Source of the DNA: Buchnera aphidicola (Drepanosiphum platanoidis)
GTDB lineage: Bacteria; Pseudomonadota; Gammaproteobacteria; Enterobacterales; Enterobacteriaceae
Direction of reading: 5' to 3'
Length of the DNA: 64,000 nt
NCBI RefSeq assembly: GCF_964020165.1
Contig: NZ_OZ026537.1
Location: 186,001 to 250,000 of the forward strand
The translations under genes and the position numbers were made by a program. A model generated the notes under the pieces. That model saw only the letters and a list, made by a program, of their open reading frames with translations. It had not been told where the DNA came from and did no database searches. This document shows, one piece after another, positions 32,748-42,759 of the stretch; the first letter of the stretch is position 1, and each line of letters opens with the position of its first letter.

Positions 32748-33833
32748 TTATTTACAAGTTAATTTAATAGAATTTTTAATAATTTTTGTAGATATTTTAT
32801 CTATTAAAATAGATTTTCCTATAGCAATTGGTAAAACTAAACGAATATTCCCTAATATATTTTTTTTATCACGATACATATATTTTATAAATTTATCTAC
32901 ATTTATATTATGATAAAATTTGACAGGTAAACCAATTTTTTTAAAAATTTTAATAATTAAATTAAAATCATTCAAATTTAATTTTTTTAAAGATATAGCT
33001 GTTCTTGCGGCCATAATAATACCAATAGAAACAGATTCTCCATGTAAAAATTTTTTATATTTTGTATAAGATTCTATTGCATGTCCATATGTATGACCTA
33101 AATTTAATAATGCTCTATTTCCTAACTCTCTTTCATCATGAGCTACAATTTTTGATTTTATGTTACAAGATTTTAAAATACATTTTAAAATAACTTTAGA
33201 ATTTAATTGAATAATTTTTTTTATATTTTTTAAAATATAAAAAAAAAATGGTTTATTAAAAGCAATTGCATATTTAATAACTTCAGACATTCCAGATAAA
33301 TATTCTCGTCTTGATAAAGTAGATAAAAAATTTATATTTATTAAAACACATTCAGGCTGCCAAAATGTTCCTATCATATTTTTACCTAATATATGATTTA
33401 CTCCAGTTTTCCCTCCAACAGAAGCATCGACTTGAGCTAAAAGAGTAGTAGGTATTTGTATAAAAGGAATACCTCTCTGATAAATAGAAGCTGTAAATCC
33501 TACAATATCTCCAATTACTCCCCCTCCAAAAGCAACTAATAAAGAATCTCTTCCGTATTTTTTTTTTAATAAATATGTAATAATATCATTAGATGTTTCA
33601 ATAATTTTATTTTTTTCTCCGTCTTTAAGTACAAAAATATTTATTTTAAGATCAAAACTATAAAAAAAATTTAAAATGTGCTTTAACCATAAATCTTTAA
33701 TAACATTATTAGTTATTAAAAGAATTTTTTTTTTTTTATTAAAAAAAGAAAAAATTTTTTTATTTTTAAAAATATTAAAACCTATCAAAATTGGATATTT
33801 TTTGTTTTTTACATGAACATAAATTTTTTTCAT
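32748..33833 (-). CDS. aroB: 3-dehydroquinate synthase
   Basis: 361 aa (E. coli 362). It forms 3-dehydroquinate from DAHP, the second shikimate step, using NAD and a divalent metal. VAFGGGVIGDIVGFTASIYQRGIPFIQIPTTLLAQVDASVGGKTGVN is the cofactor and substrate region, and metal ligands are in NLGHTYGHAIE and HGESVSIG. It is separated from aroK by 1 bp, so the two are surely cotranscribed. Confidence 0.98.
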   Translation of the reverse strand: MKKIYVHVKNKKYPILIGFNIFKNKKIFSFFNKKKKILLITNNVIKDLWLKHILNFFYSFDLKINIFVLKDGEKNKIIETSNDIITYLLKKKYGRDSLLVAFGGGVIGDIVGFTASIYQRGIPFIQIPTTLLAQVDASVGGKTGVNHILGKNMIGTFWQPECVLININFLSTLSRREYLSGMSEVIKYAIAFNKPFFFYILKNIKKIIQLNSKVILKCILKSCNIKSKIVAHDERELGNRALLNLGHTYGHAIESYTKYKKFLHGESVSIGIIMAARTAISLKKLNLNDFNLIIKIFKKIGLPVKFYHNINVDKFIKYMYRDKKNILGNIRLVLPIAIGKSILIDKISTKIIKNSIKLTCK

Positions 33834-33834
33834 T

Positions 33835-34383
33835 TTATATTTTCTCCAAATTTATAAAATTTTTATTATTTTTTAATTCTTTAAGAATTAATTTTATAAT
33901 TTGAAAAATATTAATATTATCAGTCTCAATTTTAAAATTAGAAATTTTTTCATATAAAAAATTTCTTTTTAATGACAATTTTTTTAATACACTTTTAATC
34001 GATTTTTTATTTGTTAATAAAGGTCGATTTTTATCATTCTTAGTTCTTTTAATCTGTGTATCAATATTTGCACTTAAATAAATTACAAAACCTCTTTTTG
34101 AAATATTAATTCTTGATTTCTTAGAAAGAATAGCACCTCCACCTGTAGATAAAATAATTTTTTTTTTTTTTGTTAATTTCTTAATTATTTTAGATTCTCG
34201 CTCTCTAAAGCATTTTTCTCCTTCAATATCAAAAATCCAACTAATACTAACTCCTGTCTTCAATTCAATTTCTTGATCAGAATCATAAAAATTCATATTT
34301 AAATATTTTGATAAATATTTTCCTACCGTACTCTTTCCAGATCCCATAGGTCCAATTAAAAAAATATTTTGTAATTTTTTCAT
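33835..34383 (-). CDS. aroK: Shikimate kinase I
   Basis: 182 aa (E. coli 173). Phosphorylates shikimate. P-loop GPMGSGKST at residues 11-19, the shikimate-binding DSDQEIE, FRERESKII and STGGGAI motifs, and the lid Arg in NDKNRPLL are intact. The extra C-terminal residues are Lys/Asn-rich. It is the first gene of aroK-aroB-rpe-trpS. Confidence 0.96.
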   Translation of the reverse strand: MKKLQNIFLIGPMGSGKSTVGKYLSKYLNMNFYDSDQEIELKTGVSISWIFDIEGEKCFRERESKIIKKLTKKKKIILSTGGGAILSKKSRINISKRGFVIYLSANIDTQIKRTKNDKNRPLLTNKKSIKSVLKKLSLKRNFLYEKISNFKIETDNINIFQIIKLILKELKNNKNFINLEKI

Positions 34384-34790
34384 TATCAGTTTCTTTTAAA
34401 AATTTTATAAATGCATAAAAAGAGAAATAATTATTTTATTAAAATAACAATATGTTAAAATTAAAAAAAAATAAAAAAAAACTTGACTTTAATTTATTTT
34501 AATAAATAATTAATATATTAAAAATTATTTTTATATAAAATTTTCTTTGTAATATTTTACATAAAATATATTATAAAAAAATATTTTAAAAATTTTTTAA
34601 TTTTTTAATTTTTAAATTACTTTATTAATTTTATAATAATTTTATAATATTTAATATATTTATAATGATAATAATTAACAATTATAAATAATAATATATA
34701 TTATAAATTAATAAATTCATTATTATATATATATAAATTTATATATAATATATATAATATAATTTTTATTAAAAACAAAATTCAAATTAA
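34384..34790. other. Intergenic region between aroK and tRNA-Ser
   Basis: 407 nearly pure A/T bases with no ORF. A TTGACT box at 34483-34488 with AATAAT 16 bp later is possible on the plus strand but lies about 280 bp from the tRNA. Three overlapping or adjacent TATAAT boxes (34744-34749, 34753-34758, 34758-34763) sit 27-47 bp before the tRNA gene and are a likelier start region, though no clear -35 box accompanies them. Confidence 0.4.
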
Positions 34791-34875
34791 GGTGAAATGT
34801 CCGAGTGGCTTAAGGAGCACGCCTGGAAAGCGTGTATACGGAAACGTATCGAGGGTTCGAATCCCTCTTTCACCA
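34791..34875 (+). tRNA. tRNA-Ser (anticodon GGA)
   Basis: 85 nt including discriminator, with the long variable arm typical of serine tRNA (TATACGGAAACGTA hairpin). The anticodon loop CTGGAAA gives GGA. The acceptor stem GGTGAAA/TTTCACC is fully paired. CCA is not encoded (ends CACC then AAAA). Confidence 0.97.
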
Positions 34876-34911
34876 AAAATATTTTGATGTTATAAATAAA
34901 AATTATAAAAT

Positions 34912-35613
34912 TTAAAAAATTTCTAATGCAATTTTTATAGCTTTATCCAATAATAAAATTCTATCTGATATACTCAAAGAAATATTTTTAATTAAACAAT
35001 CAGAAACTGTACAAATAGATAAAGATTTAAAATTTAAAATAGCAGATAATCTATATAATTCTGAAGTTTCCATTTCTACAGATAATATATTATATTTATT
35101 CATTAAATCTATAAAATTTTTTTGATTATTATAAAATAAATCTGTAGAAAATATATTTCCTATTTTTATAGAAATATTTTTTTTTTTAGAAATATTATAA
35201 GCTTTGTATAAAAGCTTAAAATTTGAGATAGCTGAATAGTTATAATTTTTAAAAGATAATTTATTAATAGAAGAATCAGTACAAGCCCCCATACCCAAAA
35301 TAATATCTTTTAATTTAATTTTTGAATTTACAGAACCACAAGTTCCCACTCTAATAATTTTTTTTACTTTATAAAAGTTTACTAATTCATGAACATATAT
35401 AGATAAAGAAGGAATTCCCATTCCATGACTCATTACAGAAATTTTTTTTCCTTTAAAATAACCTGTAAAACCAAGCATACCCCGAACATTTGTAATACTG
35501 ACAAAATTTTTTAAAAATTTTTTAGTAATGTATTTAACTCGATTAGGATCACCTGCAATAATAACATTTTCTGAAAAATCTTTTTTTTTAGCATTTATAT
35601 GTGGAGTAATCAT
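34912..35613 (-). CDS. deoD: Purine nucleoside phosphorylase DeoD
   Basis: 233 aa from the Met at 35613 (E. coli 239). The frame is open to 35658, but MITPHINAKKKDF matches the family start MATPHINA, and AAGGTGA lies 8 nt before that ATG. Motifs: AGDPNRVKYI, NVRGMLGFTG, IRVGTCGS and VEMETSEL. Catalytic Asp in CTVSD and the partner Arg about 13 residues on are kept. It splits purine (deoxy)nucleosides, making bases and (deoxy)ribose 1-phosphate, the substrate of DeoB next door. Confidence 0.95.
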   Translation of the reverse strand: MITPHINAKKKDFSENVIIAGDPNRVKYITKKFLKNFVSITNVRGMLGFTGYFKGKKISVMSHGMGIPSLSIYVHELVNFYKVKKIIRVGTCGSVNSKIKLKDIILGMGACTDSSINKLSFKNYNYSAISNFKLLYKAYNISKKKNISIKIGNIFSTDLFYNNQKNFIDLMNKYNILSVEMETSELYRLSAILNFKSLSICTVSDCLIKNISLSISDRILLLDKAIKIALEIF

Positions 35614-35694
35614 TACTATTATCACCTTAATTTTTAAAAATTTAATAAAATAAATCATAAAAAATAAATATTAAAAAAATTATTAATTTTGATA

Positions 35695-36936
35695 TTAAAA
35701 AATTATTTTTTTTCCAAATTTCATCTTCGATAATCCTAAATAATTTGATATAGTTTGAGAAATATCAGAAAAAGTTTTTCGATAACCTAAATATTTTGGA
35801 ATTAAATTTTTTTTATAAATTAAAATTGGGACATGTTCTCTCGTATGATCTGTTCCTTTCCAAGTAGGATCACATCCATGATCAGAAGTAATAATTAAAA
35901 GATCATTTTTTTTCATTAAAGAAAGAAATTTTGGAATTTTTATATCAAATAATTCTAATTCTTTAGCATATCCAGAAACGTCTCTTCTATGACCCCAATA
36001 AGAATCAAAATCTACAAAATTAGCAAATACTATAATATTTTTTTTTCTATATTCAGAATAATTTTTTAATTCTTTATATAAAGCTTCAAAAATTTTTTCT
36101 AATTCATATACGTTAACTTGCTTTGTTATGCCTTTATTATTAAAAATATCAGAAATTTTTCCAATAGAAATTACTTCTCCTTTTTTTTCTTTTACTAATT
36201 TTTCTAATACCGTCTCTTCATTTGGAGATATAGAAAAATCTTTTCTATTTCTCGTTCTATAAAATTGATTTTTTTGATCATTTAAAAATGGCCTTGCAAT
36301 TACCCTTGTAACTTTATATTTACTTTTATTTAAAATTTTTCGAACTAATAAACATAAATCATATAATCTTTCTAATCCAAAACTTTTTTCATGACAAGCA
36401 ATTTGAAATACAGAATCTGAAGAAGTATAAATAATAGGATAATTATATTTTATATGTTCTTTTCCATAAATGTTAATAATATCTGTTCCTGAGGCATGAC
36501 AATTACCTAGAAATCCATTTATTAAAAATTTTTTTTGTATTTTATTTAATAAATCTAAAGGAAAACTATTTTTTAAACTTTTAAAATATGTCCATTTAAA
36601 TAATACAGGAGATCCCATCATTTCCCAATGTCCTGAAGAAGTATCTTTACTTGTAGAAATTTCTTTAGAATATGCATAACTTCCTATAATTTTAGATTCT
36701 TTATTAAACCCAAAAATTTTATTTTTAGAAGATTTTTTTAAAGCATTAATAATTCCTAATTTTACTAAATTTGGAATTTTTAAAACACCATTTCTTCCAT
36801 AAGAATTAGCAAAATTTTTATAACAACATTCTATTATATGCCCTAAAGTATTAGAGCCATAATCTCCAAATTTAACAGAATCTTTAGAATAACCTATTCC
36901 TAAAGAATCTAAAACTAATACAAATACTCGTTTCAT
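35695..36936 (-). CDS. deoB: Phosphopentomutase
   Basis: 413 aa (E. coli 407). Converts (deoxy)ribose 1-phosphate to the 5-phosphate. Alkaline-phosphatase fold: metal Asp in LVLDSLGIGYSKD, the phosphorylated Thr in SKDTSSGHWEMMG, and metal sites in FVDFDSYWGHRRD and ITSDHGCDPTWKGTDHTREHVPI. It is 36 bp upstream of the deoD frame; E. coli has deoB-deoD in the same order, with deoA and deoC not seen here. Confidence 0.97.
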   Translation of the reverse strand: MKRVFVLVLDSLGIGYSKDSVKFGDYGSNTLGHIIECCYKNFANSYGRNGVLKIPNLVKLGIINALKKSSKNKIFGFNKESKIIGSYAYSKEISTSKDTSSGHWEMMGSPVLFKWTYFKSLKNSFPLDLLNKIQKKFLINGFLGNCHASGTDIINIYGKEHIKYNYPIIYTSSDSVFQIACHEKSFGLERLYDLCLLVRKILNKSKYKVTRVIARPFLNDQKNQFYRTRNRKDFSISPNEETVLEKLVKEKKGEVISIGKISDIFNNKGITKQVNVYELEKIFEALYKELKNYSEYRKKNIIVFANFVDFDSYWGHRRDVSGYAKELELFDIKIPKFLSLMKKNDLLIITSDHGCDPTWKGTDHTREHVPILIYKKNLIPKYLGYRKTFSDISQTISNYLGLSKMKFGKKIIF

Positions 36937-37173
36937 AATTAAACTCTCATTATCTTTAATTTTAATTATTAATAATGTAAAAAAAAATTAAATTAATTAA
37001 ATAAAAATCTTTATACATCATTTATAATAAAAAAAATGAATTATAAAATATAATTTTTTAATTTTAATAAAATTACTATAAAAATCATAAAATTTATATA
37101 AAATATAAACTTTAAAAAAATTTATAAAAATTTTATGAAAATTCAAATACAACATACTAATAAACATTTATTT

Positions 37174-38187
37174 ATGAAAAAAAAAAAAATATATATAATA
37201 TATACTGGTGGTACTATAGGTATGAAAAGATCTGATAAGGGATACATTCCAGCATCAGGGTATTTACAAAAACAAATTTTAAAAATTCAAAAATTTTATA
37301 GAAAAGAAGTTCCTAATTTTAAAATAAAAGAATATTTTCCATTAATTGACTCTTCTAATATACGTCCGAAATTATGGCGAAAAATATGTAAAGACATAAA
37401 AAAAAATTATATTAAATACGATGGATTTATTATACTTCATGGAACTGATACTATGGCATACACTGCATCTGCTTTATCTTTTGCTTTAGAAAATTTACAA
37501 AAACCAGTAATTATAACTGGCTCTCAAATTCCATTATGTGAAATTAGATCTGATGGATTTCAAAATTTATTAAATTCATTATTAATTGCTGCAAATTATC
37601 CAATTAATGAAGTAACATTATTTTTTAATAATAAATTATATAGAGGGAATAGAACTACTAAAACAAATTCAGATGGATTAACAGCATTTTCTTCCCCTAA
37701 TTTATCATATTTATTAAAAGTCAGCATAAATATAAAATGTATAAAAAAAAAATACTTTTATAATAATCAAAAAAAATTAATTGTTCATAAAATATATAAT
37801 CAACCTATAAATATTATTTTTATATATCCTGGGATATCGCATAAAATTATAAAAAACATTTTTTTAAAACCAATAAAAGCTGTAATTTTATATTCGTATG
37901 GATCAGGAAATGCCCCTCAAGAAAAAAAATTTTTAAAAGAATTAATTAAAGCTTCTAATAAGAATATTATTATTATAAACTTAACACAATGTGTTTTTGG
38001 AACAGTAAATATGAAAAATTATGCAACAGGAAATTCTCTTTTTAAAATAGGAGTAATTAGTGGTTATGATTTAACTATTGAAGCTGCTTTAACAAAGCTA
38101 CAATTCTTGTTTAGTAAAAATATTTCGATAAAAAAAATAAAAAAAAATATGCAAAAAAATTTAAGAGGAGAATTAACAAAATCATAA
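37174..38187 (+). CDS. ansA: L-asparaginase I (cytoplasmic)
   Basis: 337 aa (E. coli 338). The frame opens at 37135, but MKKKKIYIIYTGGTIGMKRS matches the E. coli start, so the ATG at 37174 is preferred. Catalytic threonines lie in YTGGTIG and in LHGTDTMAYTASALSF; RSDGFQNLLNSLLIAANYPINEVTLFFNNKLYRGNRTTK is nearly unchanged. It hydrolyses asparagine to aspartate and ammonia, a plausible use of a host-supplied amino acid. It diverges from deoB and converges on nfuA with only 30 bp between. Confidence 0.95.
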   Translation: MKKKKIYIIYTGGTIGMKRSDKGYIPASGYLQKQILKIQKFYRKEVPNFKIKEYFPLIDSSNIRPKLWRKICKDIKKNYIKYDGFIILHGTDTMAYTASALSFALENLQKPVIITGSQIPLCEIRSDGFQNLLNSLLIAANYPINEVTLFFNNKLYRGNRTTKTNSDGLTAFSSPNLSYLLKVSINIKCIKKKYFYNNQKKLIVHKIYNQPINIIFIYPGISHKIIKNIFLKPIKAVILYSYGSGNAPQEKKFLKELIKASNKNIIIINLTQCVFGTVNMKNYATGNSLFKIGVISGYDLTIEAALTKLQFLFSKNISIKKIKKNMQKNLRGELTKS

Positions 38188-38217
38188 AAACAAATTAAAA
38201 AAAAATAACTAAAAATT

Positions 38218-38799
38218 TTATATTTTATTATTATGATCTGTAACATCAACTATTTCAGTTAATTCAGGAAAAGCTAAGCTTAACTTTTTTTGAATCATTT
38301 GATTAAATGTAGTTTTAACCATTACGCAGCTATGACAATTTCCAAAAAATTTTATAAAAAGTTGTTTTTTATCATTTATTTTTTCTAAAAACAATTCTCC
38401 TCCATGAGACATTAAAATAGGATTAATATGAATATTAATAAATTGTTTTACACGATTTTCTAAAATACTATATTTTTTAGATAAATTAATATTAAAATTT
38501 TTTTGTTTTTTTAATTTATTATTAGAAATTTTAAAAATTAATTTTTGTGTTAAATTATTTTGCAATAAATCAATTTCTAAATTATATACAAATTTTAAAT
38601 TATTTTTTTTAATATATATATTAAATCCTTTAAATTCTATTTTAAAATATTGAACTTTTAAAAAATTTTTAATAAATAACATTTTAAAATTTATTTTTTT
38701 TTGTTTTATGTCAACATATAATTCAATATATTTTTTTTTTATATCATGTGATAATATTTTTTTAATATATTCATGAGCATTTTTAGAAATATAAATCAT
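38218..38799 (-). CDS. nfuA: Fe-S biogenesis protein NfuA
   Basis: 193 aa (E. coli 191). The C-terminal Nfu domain carries the cluster-binding CXXC (Cys155 and Cys158 in FGNCHSC) and continues MVKTTFNQMIQKKLSLAFPELTEIVDVTDH. The N-terminal A-type-like domain lacks cysteines and is strongly eroded, though ISKNAHEYIKKIL is recognisable. NfuA passes 4Fe-4S clusters to client proteins; HemW and MutY in this window have such clusters. Confidence 0.93.
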   Translation of the reverse strand: MIYISKNAHEYIKKILSHDIKKKYIELYVDIKQKKINFKMLFIKNFLKVQYFKIEFKGFNIYIKKNNLKFVYNLEIDLLQNNLTQKLIFKISNNKLKKQKNFNINLSKKYSILENRVKQFINIHINPILMSHGGELFLEKINDKKQLFIKFFGNCHSCVMVKTTFNQMIQKKLSLAFPELTEIVDVTDHNNKI

Positions 38800-39544
38800 A
38801 ATTTTATTGTTATATTAGTTATATATAAAAGTTAGTAAAAAATAAAAAAAAAATAAAAATAGATTTTAATAAAAATTTTAAAAATTTATAAATGTTAATT
38901 TATTTCTATAAAAAAAAATTAATATTTTTTTATGTTTAAGTATAACAAAAATATTCTATTAATTAAAAATTAATATAATTTATTATTATTATTTTTTACA
39001 AAATTATAAAAAATTTTTTTTAAAACATATAATTATTGTTTAAAGTTAATTATTATTAATTAAAAAAATAAAATTATATACAAATATTTAATATAAAAAT
39101 CTTAAAATTTATAAAAAATATAAAAATATAAAAAAATTAATTTAATTTAAATTAATAGATTAGATTTAAATTCTAAAATATAAATTTTTTAGATAATGAT
39201 AAAAAAAAAATTTAACTAAAATAAATAAAAATTTTGAAAAAATAATTTAATAAAAAAATTAAAAAATATTAATATAATAATATTTTTAATATATAAAAAA
39301 ATAAAAATTATTTTTTATAAAACTATTTTATTTCTAAAAAAAGTTTTAATAAAAATAAAAAAAATAAAAATATTTTTTTAAAAATATCTAATTGTAACTC
39401 TGTTGATATAAAATTTTAATAATTTTTTTAATAATCTTAAAATATAAAAATTAATTTTAAAAATAATATTTTACATTATCCTAATATTTTAAAATATTAA
39501 AATTAAAATATTAGGAATATATAAAAAAATATTTTTAATAATTT
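38800..39544. other. Gene-free stretch between ssb and nfuA
   Basis: 745 bases with dense stops in all frames, made almost only of A/T tracts. The only structure seen is the ssb-proximal hairpin at 39479-39516. It is long for this genome and may be the residue of a lost gene, but no recognisable protein fragment was found. Confidence 0.45.
39479..39516 (-). terminator. Perfect hairpin downstream of ssb
   Basis: 14-nt arms TCCTAATATTTTAA (39479-39492) and TTAAAATATTAGGA (39503-39516) pair perfectly over a 10-nt loop. It starts 28 nt past the ssb stop on the minus strand. The base holds GGA/TCC pairs, but the following T-run is interrupted, so efficiency is uncertain. Confidence 0.6.
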
Positions 39545-40093
39545 TTAAAAAGGTATGTCATCATCAAAATCTATAGAATCATCTTTATTTAATTGTGAAA
39601 AATTTTTATCTTCAGATTTTTTAAAATTTTTAGAATTAACTTTTTTATTATCAAAAAAATTTTTTTTAGATTCTTTTTTTAATAATTTATGTGAATTTAA
39701 TTCTTCAAAATTTTTTTTTTTTTTAAAATTAGGATTAAAAGAATGTTTATTGCCTAACATCTGCATAGATCCGCCAAAATTTACAATAATTTCTGTAATA
39801 TAACGATCTATTCCATTTGAATCTTTCCATTTTCTAGTTTTTAAAGAACCTTCAATATATATTTGAGCGCCTTTTTTTAAATATAAACCAGCAATTTCTG
39901 CCAATTTATTAAACAAAACAACTCTATGCCATTCAGTCTTTTCTTTTAATTCTCCTGTTTCTTTATCTTTCCAAGTCTCTGATGTAGCAAGAGTTAAATT
40001 AGCAACTGCAGATCCATTAGGCATATATCGAACATCTGGATTTTGGCCAAGATTACCAATTAAAATTACTTTATTTATTCCTCTACTTGCCAT
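39545..40093 (-). CDS. ssb: Single-stranded DNA-binding protein
   Basis: 182 aa from the Met at 40093 (E. coli 178). [27 protein letters not shown] is the OB-fold start. An ATG four codons upstream (40105) is part of the ribosome-binding site ATGAGGT and is not used. The linker (about residues 115-170) has become Lys/Asn/Ser-rich, while the acidic partner-binding tip DFDDDIPF is exactly kept. It coats single-stranded DNA and recruits repair and replication proteins. Confidence 0.97.
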   Translation of the reverse strand: MASRGINKVILIGNLGQNPDVRYMPNGSAVANLTLATSETWKDKETGELKEKTEWHRVVLFNKLAEIAGLYLKKGAQIYIEGSLKTRKWKDSNGIDRYITEIIVNFGGSMQMLGNKHSFNPNFKKKKNFEELNSHKLLKKESKKNFFDNKKVNSKNFKKSEDKNFSQLNKDDSIDFDDDIPF

Positions 40094-40233
40094 TATTAAC
40101 CTCATAAAATTTATAGAAAAACTTAAAAATTTACTAATTTAATTTTTAAAAAAATATTTTAAATGTATAATAAATTTTATAATCATTTTTTCATATAAAA
40201 ACATTTTAAAAAAAATAAAAAAATAAAAATATT

Positions 40234-41211
40234 ATGATTAAAGAAAAAAAACGATTTTGTATTGCTCCAATGTTGAAATACACTGATAGACATTGTAGAT
40301 ATTTTCACAGAATTTTTACAAAAAAATCTTTTTTATATACAGAAATGATGACTACTGAATGTTTATTAAATAAAAAAAAAAAAATATATAAAAATGATGA
40401 TAAACATAACTTAGTTGCATTTCAAATAGCTGGAAATAATTCTATTAAAATATCAAAATGCGCTAAAATAATATACAAAAAAAAATTTAATGAAATAAAT
40501 TTAAATATTGGATGTCCTTCATTAAAACTAACAAAAAATTTTTTAGGTGTCTCTTTAATGAAACATACTAATATTGTAATTAATTCTATTAATGCGATTA
40601 ATTCATCTGTCCCTTTACCTATAAGTATAAAAACTAGAATCGGAATAGATAATCATGATAGTTATCAATTTTTTAGAGATTTTATCCAAAAAACCTCGGA
40701 TACAAATAAATGTAAAATATTTATTATTCATGCTAGAAAAGCTATTTTAAAAAATTTTAGTCCAAAAAAAAATTTAATAATTCCGAAATTAAAGTATGAA
40801 TATGTATACAAATTGAAAAAAGATTTTCCACAATTAAATATTATTATTAATGGAGGAATTAAATCTATTAAAGAAATAAAATTTCATTTAAAAAAAGTAA
40901 ATGGTGTTATGATGGGAAGGTTTGCTTATCAAAATCCTATGTTTTTAAAGAAAATAGATTACAAAATTTTTAAAAACAAAAAAAAAAAAATTAAAATAAA
41001 AAAAATTTTAAAAAAAATGTGTAAATATGCAATAAAAAATCAAATTTTATACAACGTCTCTCCTAAAAAAATTTTTTGTCATATGATAGGATTATTTAAA
41101 AATAAAAAAGGATCTAAAAAATGGAAAAGATTTATTTCAAAATTTTATCATTTAAACAATTATGCATCAATACAATATATGCAAAAAAAAATAAAAAAAA
41201 TAAAATTTTAA
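40234..41211 (+). CDS. dusA: tRNA-dihydrouridine synthase A
   Basis: 325 aa (E. coli 330 or so). An FMN enzyme reducing uridines 20 and 20a of the tRNA D-loop. Catalytic Cys94 is in LNIGCPS; YTDRHCRYFHRIF, YTEMMTTECL, IKTRIGIDNHDSYQFF, FIIHARKAIL and INGGIKSI are DusA rather than DusB/DusC type. The last 80 residues are Lys-rich. It lies 50 bp upstream of dnaB; dusA and dnaB are also near neighbours in E. coli. Confidence 0.95.
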   Translation: MIKEKKRFCIAPMLKYTDRHCRYFHRIFTKKSFLYTEMMTTECLLNKKKKIYKNDDKHNLVAFQIAGNNSIKISKCAKIIYKKKFNEINLNIGCPSLKLTKNFLGVSLMKHTNIVINSINAINSSVPLPISIKTRIGIDNHDSYQFFRDFIQKTSDTNKCKIFIIHARKAILKNFSPKKNLIIPKLKYEYVYKLKKDFPQLNIIINGGIKSIKEIKFHLKKVNGVMMGRFAYQNPMFLKKIDYKIFKNKKKKIKIKKILKKMCKYAIKNQILYNVSPKKIFCHMIGLFKNKKGSKKWKRFISKFYHLNNYASIQYMQKKIKKIKF

Positions 41212-41261
41212 AAAATTTTATAATACTGAAATTAAATTTTATATAAAATAAAAATATAATA

Positions 41262-42623
41262 ATGAAAAAAAAAAAATATAAAAAATTAAAAAATCTACCA
41301 CATTCTATCGAAGCAGAACAAGCTCTCTTAGGTAGTTTAATGTTAAATAATAAAAAAATAGATTCTATTATTAATGTTATAAAAAAAAATGATTTTTTTT
41401 ATTTTTCCCATCAAATAATTTTTAAAGAAATATATTTTTTAAAAAATAAAAATAAACCTATTGATTTAATTACTTTATCTAATTCTTTAGAACAAAAGAA
41501 ATTATTAAAAAAAATAGGAGAATTCTCTTATCTTGCTGAAATTTCTAAAAATGTTCCAAGTATTTCAAATATTATGGAATATGCAAATATTATTAAAGAA
41601 AAATCTATTATGAGAGATGTCATAATTACAGCAAAAAAAATTAAAAATTTAGGATATAATACATATGGTCAAAACTCTTCAAAAATTTTAAATTATGCAG
41701 AAAATAAAATATTAAATATTATAGAAAAAAAAAAAATAAAAGATACTGGATTAAAAAATATAAAAAATGTATTAAATTCTACAATTTATAAAATTAAAAA
41801 ATTAATAAAAAATCCTTGTAAAGAAATTGTGGGGATAGATACAGGTTATAAAGATCTAAATAAAAAAACTTATGGTCTTCAACCATCAGAATTAATTATT
41901 ATTGCATCTAGACCTTCTATGGGGAAAACTACTTTTGCTATGAATTTATGTGAAAATGCATCAATGATACATAAAAAACCAGTATTAATTTTTAGTTTAG
42001 AAATGCCTAGTGATCAAATTATTATGAGAATGCTTTCCTCTTTATCAAGAGTACACCAAAAAAAAATACGTACAGGTCAGTTAAACAATGAAGAATGGTC
42101 TAGAATTTCTGGAACAATTAATATTTTATTAAAAAAAAAAAATATATATATTGATGATTCTTCTCAAATTACTCCTAATGAAATTCGTTTTAGATCAAAA
42201 AAAATTTATAATAAGTATAATGGATTAAGTTTAATTATGGTTGATTATTTACAATTAATGAATACCTCTTCATTATCAGAAAATAGAAACTTAGAAATAG
42301 CTGAAATATCAAAAAATTTAAAATCTCTTGCAAAAGAATTACATGTTCCTATTATTGCTTTATCACAATTAAACCGATCTTTAGAACAAAGATCAGATAA
42401 AAGACCTATAAATTCTGATTTAAGAGAATCGGGAGCAATTGAACAAGATGCAGATTTAATATTGTTTATCTACAGAGATGAAATTTACAATAATAAAACA
42501 GAAAATCAAGGAATTGCAGAAATTATTATAGGAAAACAAAGAAATGGACCAATTGGAACTATAAAATTAACTTTTAATGGTAGTTTTTCTAGATTTGATA
42601 ATTATTTATCTGAAATATATTAA
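41262..42623 (+). CDS. dnaB: Replicative DNA helicase DnaB
   Basis: 453 aa (E. coli 471). N-terminal primase-interaction domain (LPHSIEAEQALLGSLMLNN), then RecA-like helicase domain: Walker A ASRPSMGKTTFAMN, Walker B LIMVDYLQLM, sensor ALSQLNRSLEQRSDKRP and DLRESGAIEQDADLI. The linker is slightly shortened. Hexameric, 5'-3', loaded at the fork. Confidence 0.98.
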   Translation: MKKKKYKKLKNLPHSIEAEQALLGSLMLNNKKIDSIINVIKKNDFFYFSHQIIFKEIYFLKNKNKPIDLITLSNSLEQKKLLKKIGEFSYLAEISKNVPSISNIMEYANIIKEKSIMRDVIITAKKIKNLGYNTYGQNSSKILNYAENKILNIIEKKKIKDTGLKNIKNVLNSTIYKIKKLIKNPCKEIVGIDTGYKDLNKKTYGLQPSELIIIASRPSMGKTTFAMNLCENASMIHKKPVLIFSLEMPSDQIIMRMLSSLSRVHQKKIRTGQLNNEEWSRISGTINILLKKKNIYIDDSSQITPNEIRFRSKKIYNKYNGLSLIMVDYLQLMNTSSLSENRNLEIAEISKNLKSLAKELHVPIIALSQLNRSLEQRSDKRPINSDLRESGAIEQDADLILFIYRDEIYNNKTENQGIAEIIIGKQRNGPIGTIKLTFNGSFSRFDNYLSEIY

Positions 42624-42759
42624 AAAAATTATTTTTATTAAAAAAATATAAAAAAATAAATTAAAAAATATTTTAATGTTACCATAAATATGATAATAAC
42701 AAATTTTTTTATTGTAATAAAAAATTATAAAAAATACATAAAATAAATTAAAAAAAATT

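Noticed and set aside
34483-34510. TTGACT/AATAAT pair as the promoter of tRNA-Ser
   Set aside because: It is about 280 bp from the tRNA, and TATAAT boxes closer to the gene are more plausible; left only as a note in the region entry.
34720-34765. Alternating AT repeats suggesting a replication origin or microsatellite
   Set aside because: Such strings occur in most spacers here; no DnaA boxes or skew marks were seen.
38064-38249. Minus-strand ORF of 61 codons at the ansA/nfuA junction
   Set aside because: It is the antisense of the conserved ansA C-terminus and overlaps nfuA; codon use does not fit.
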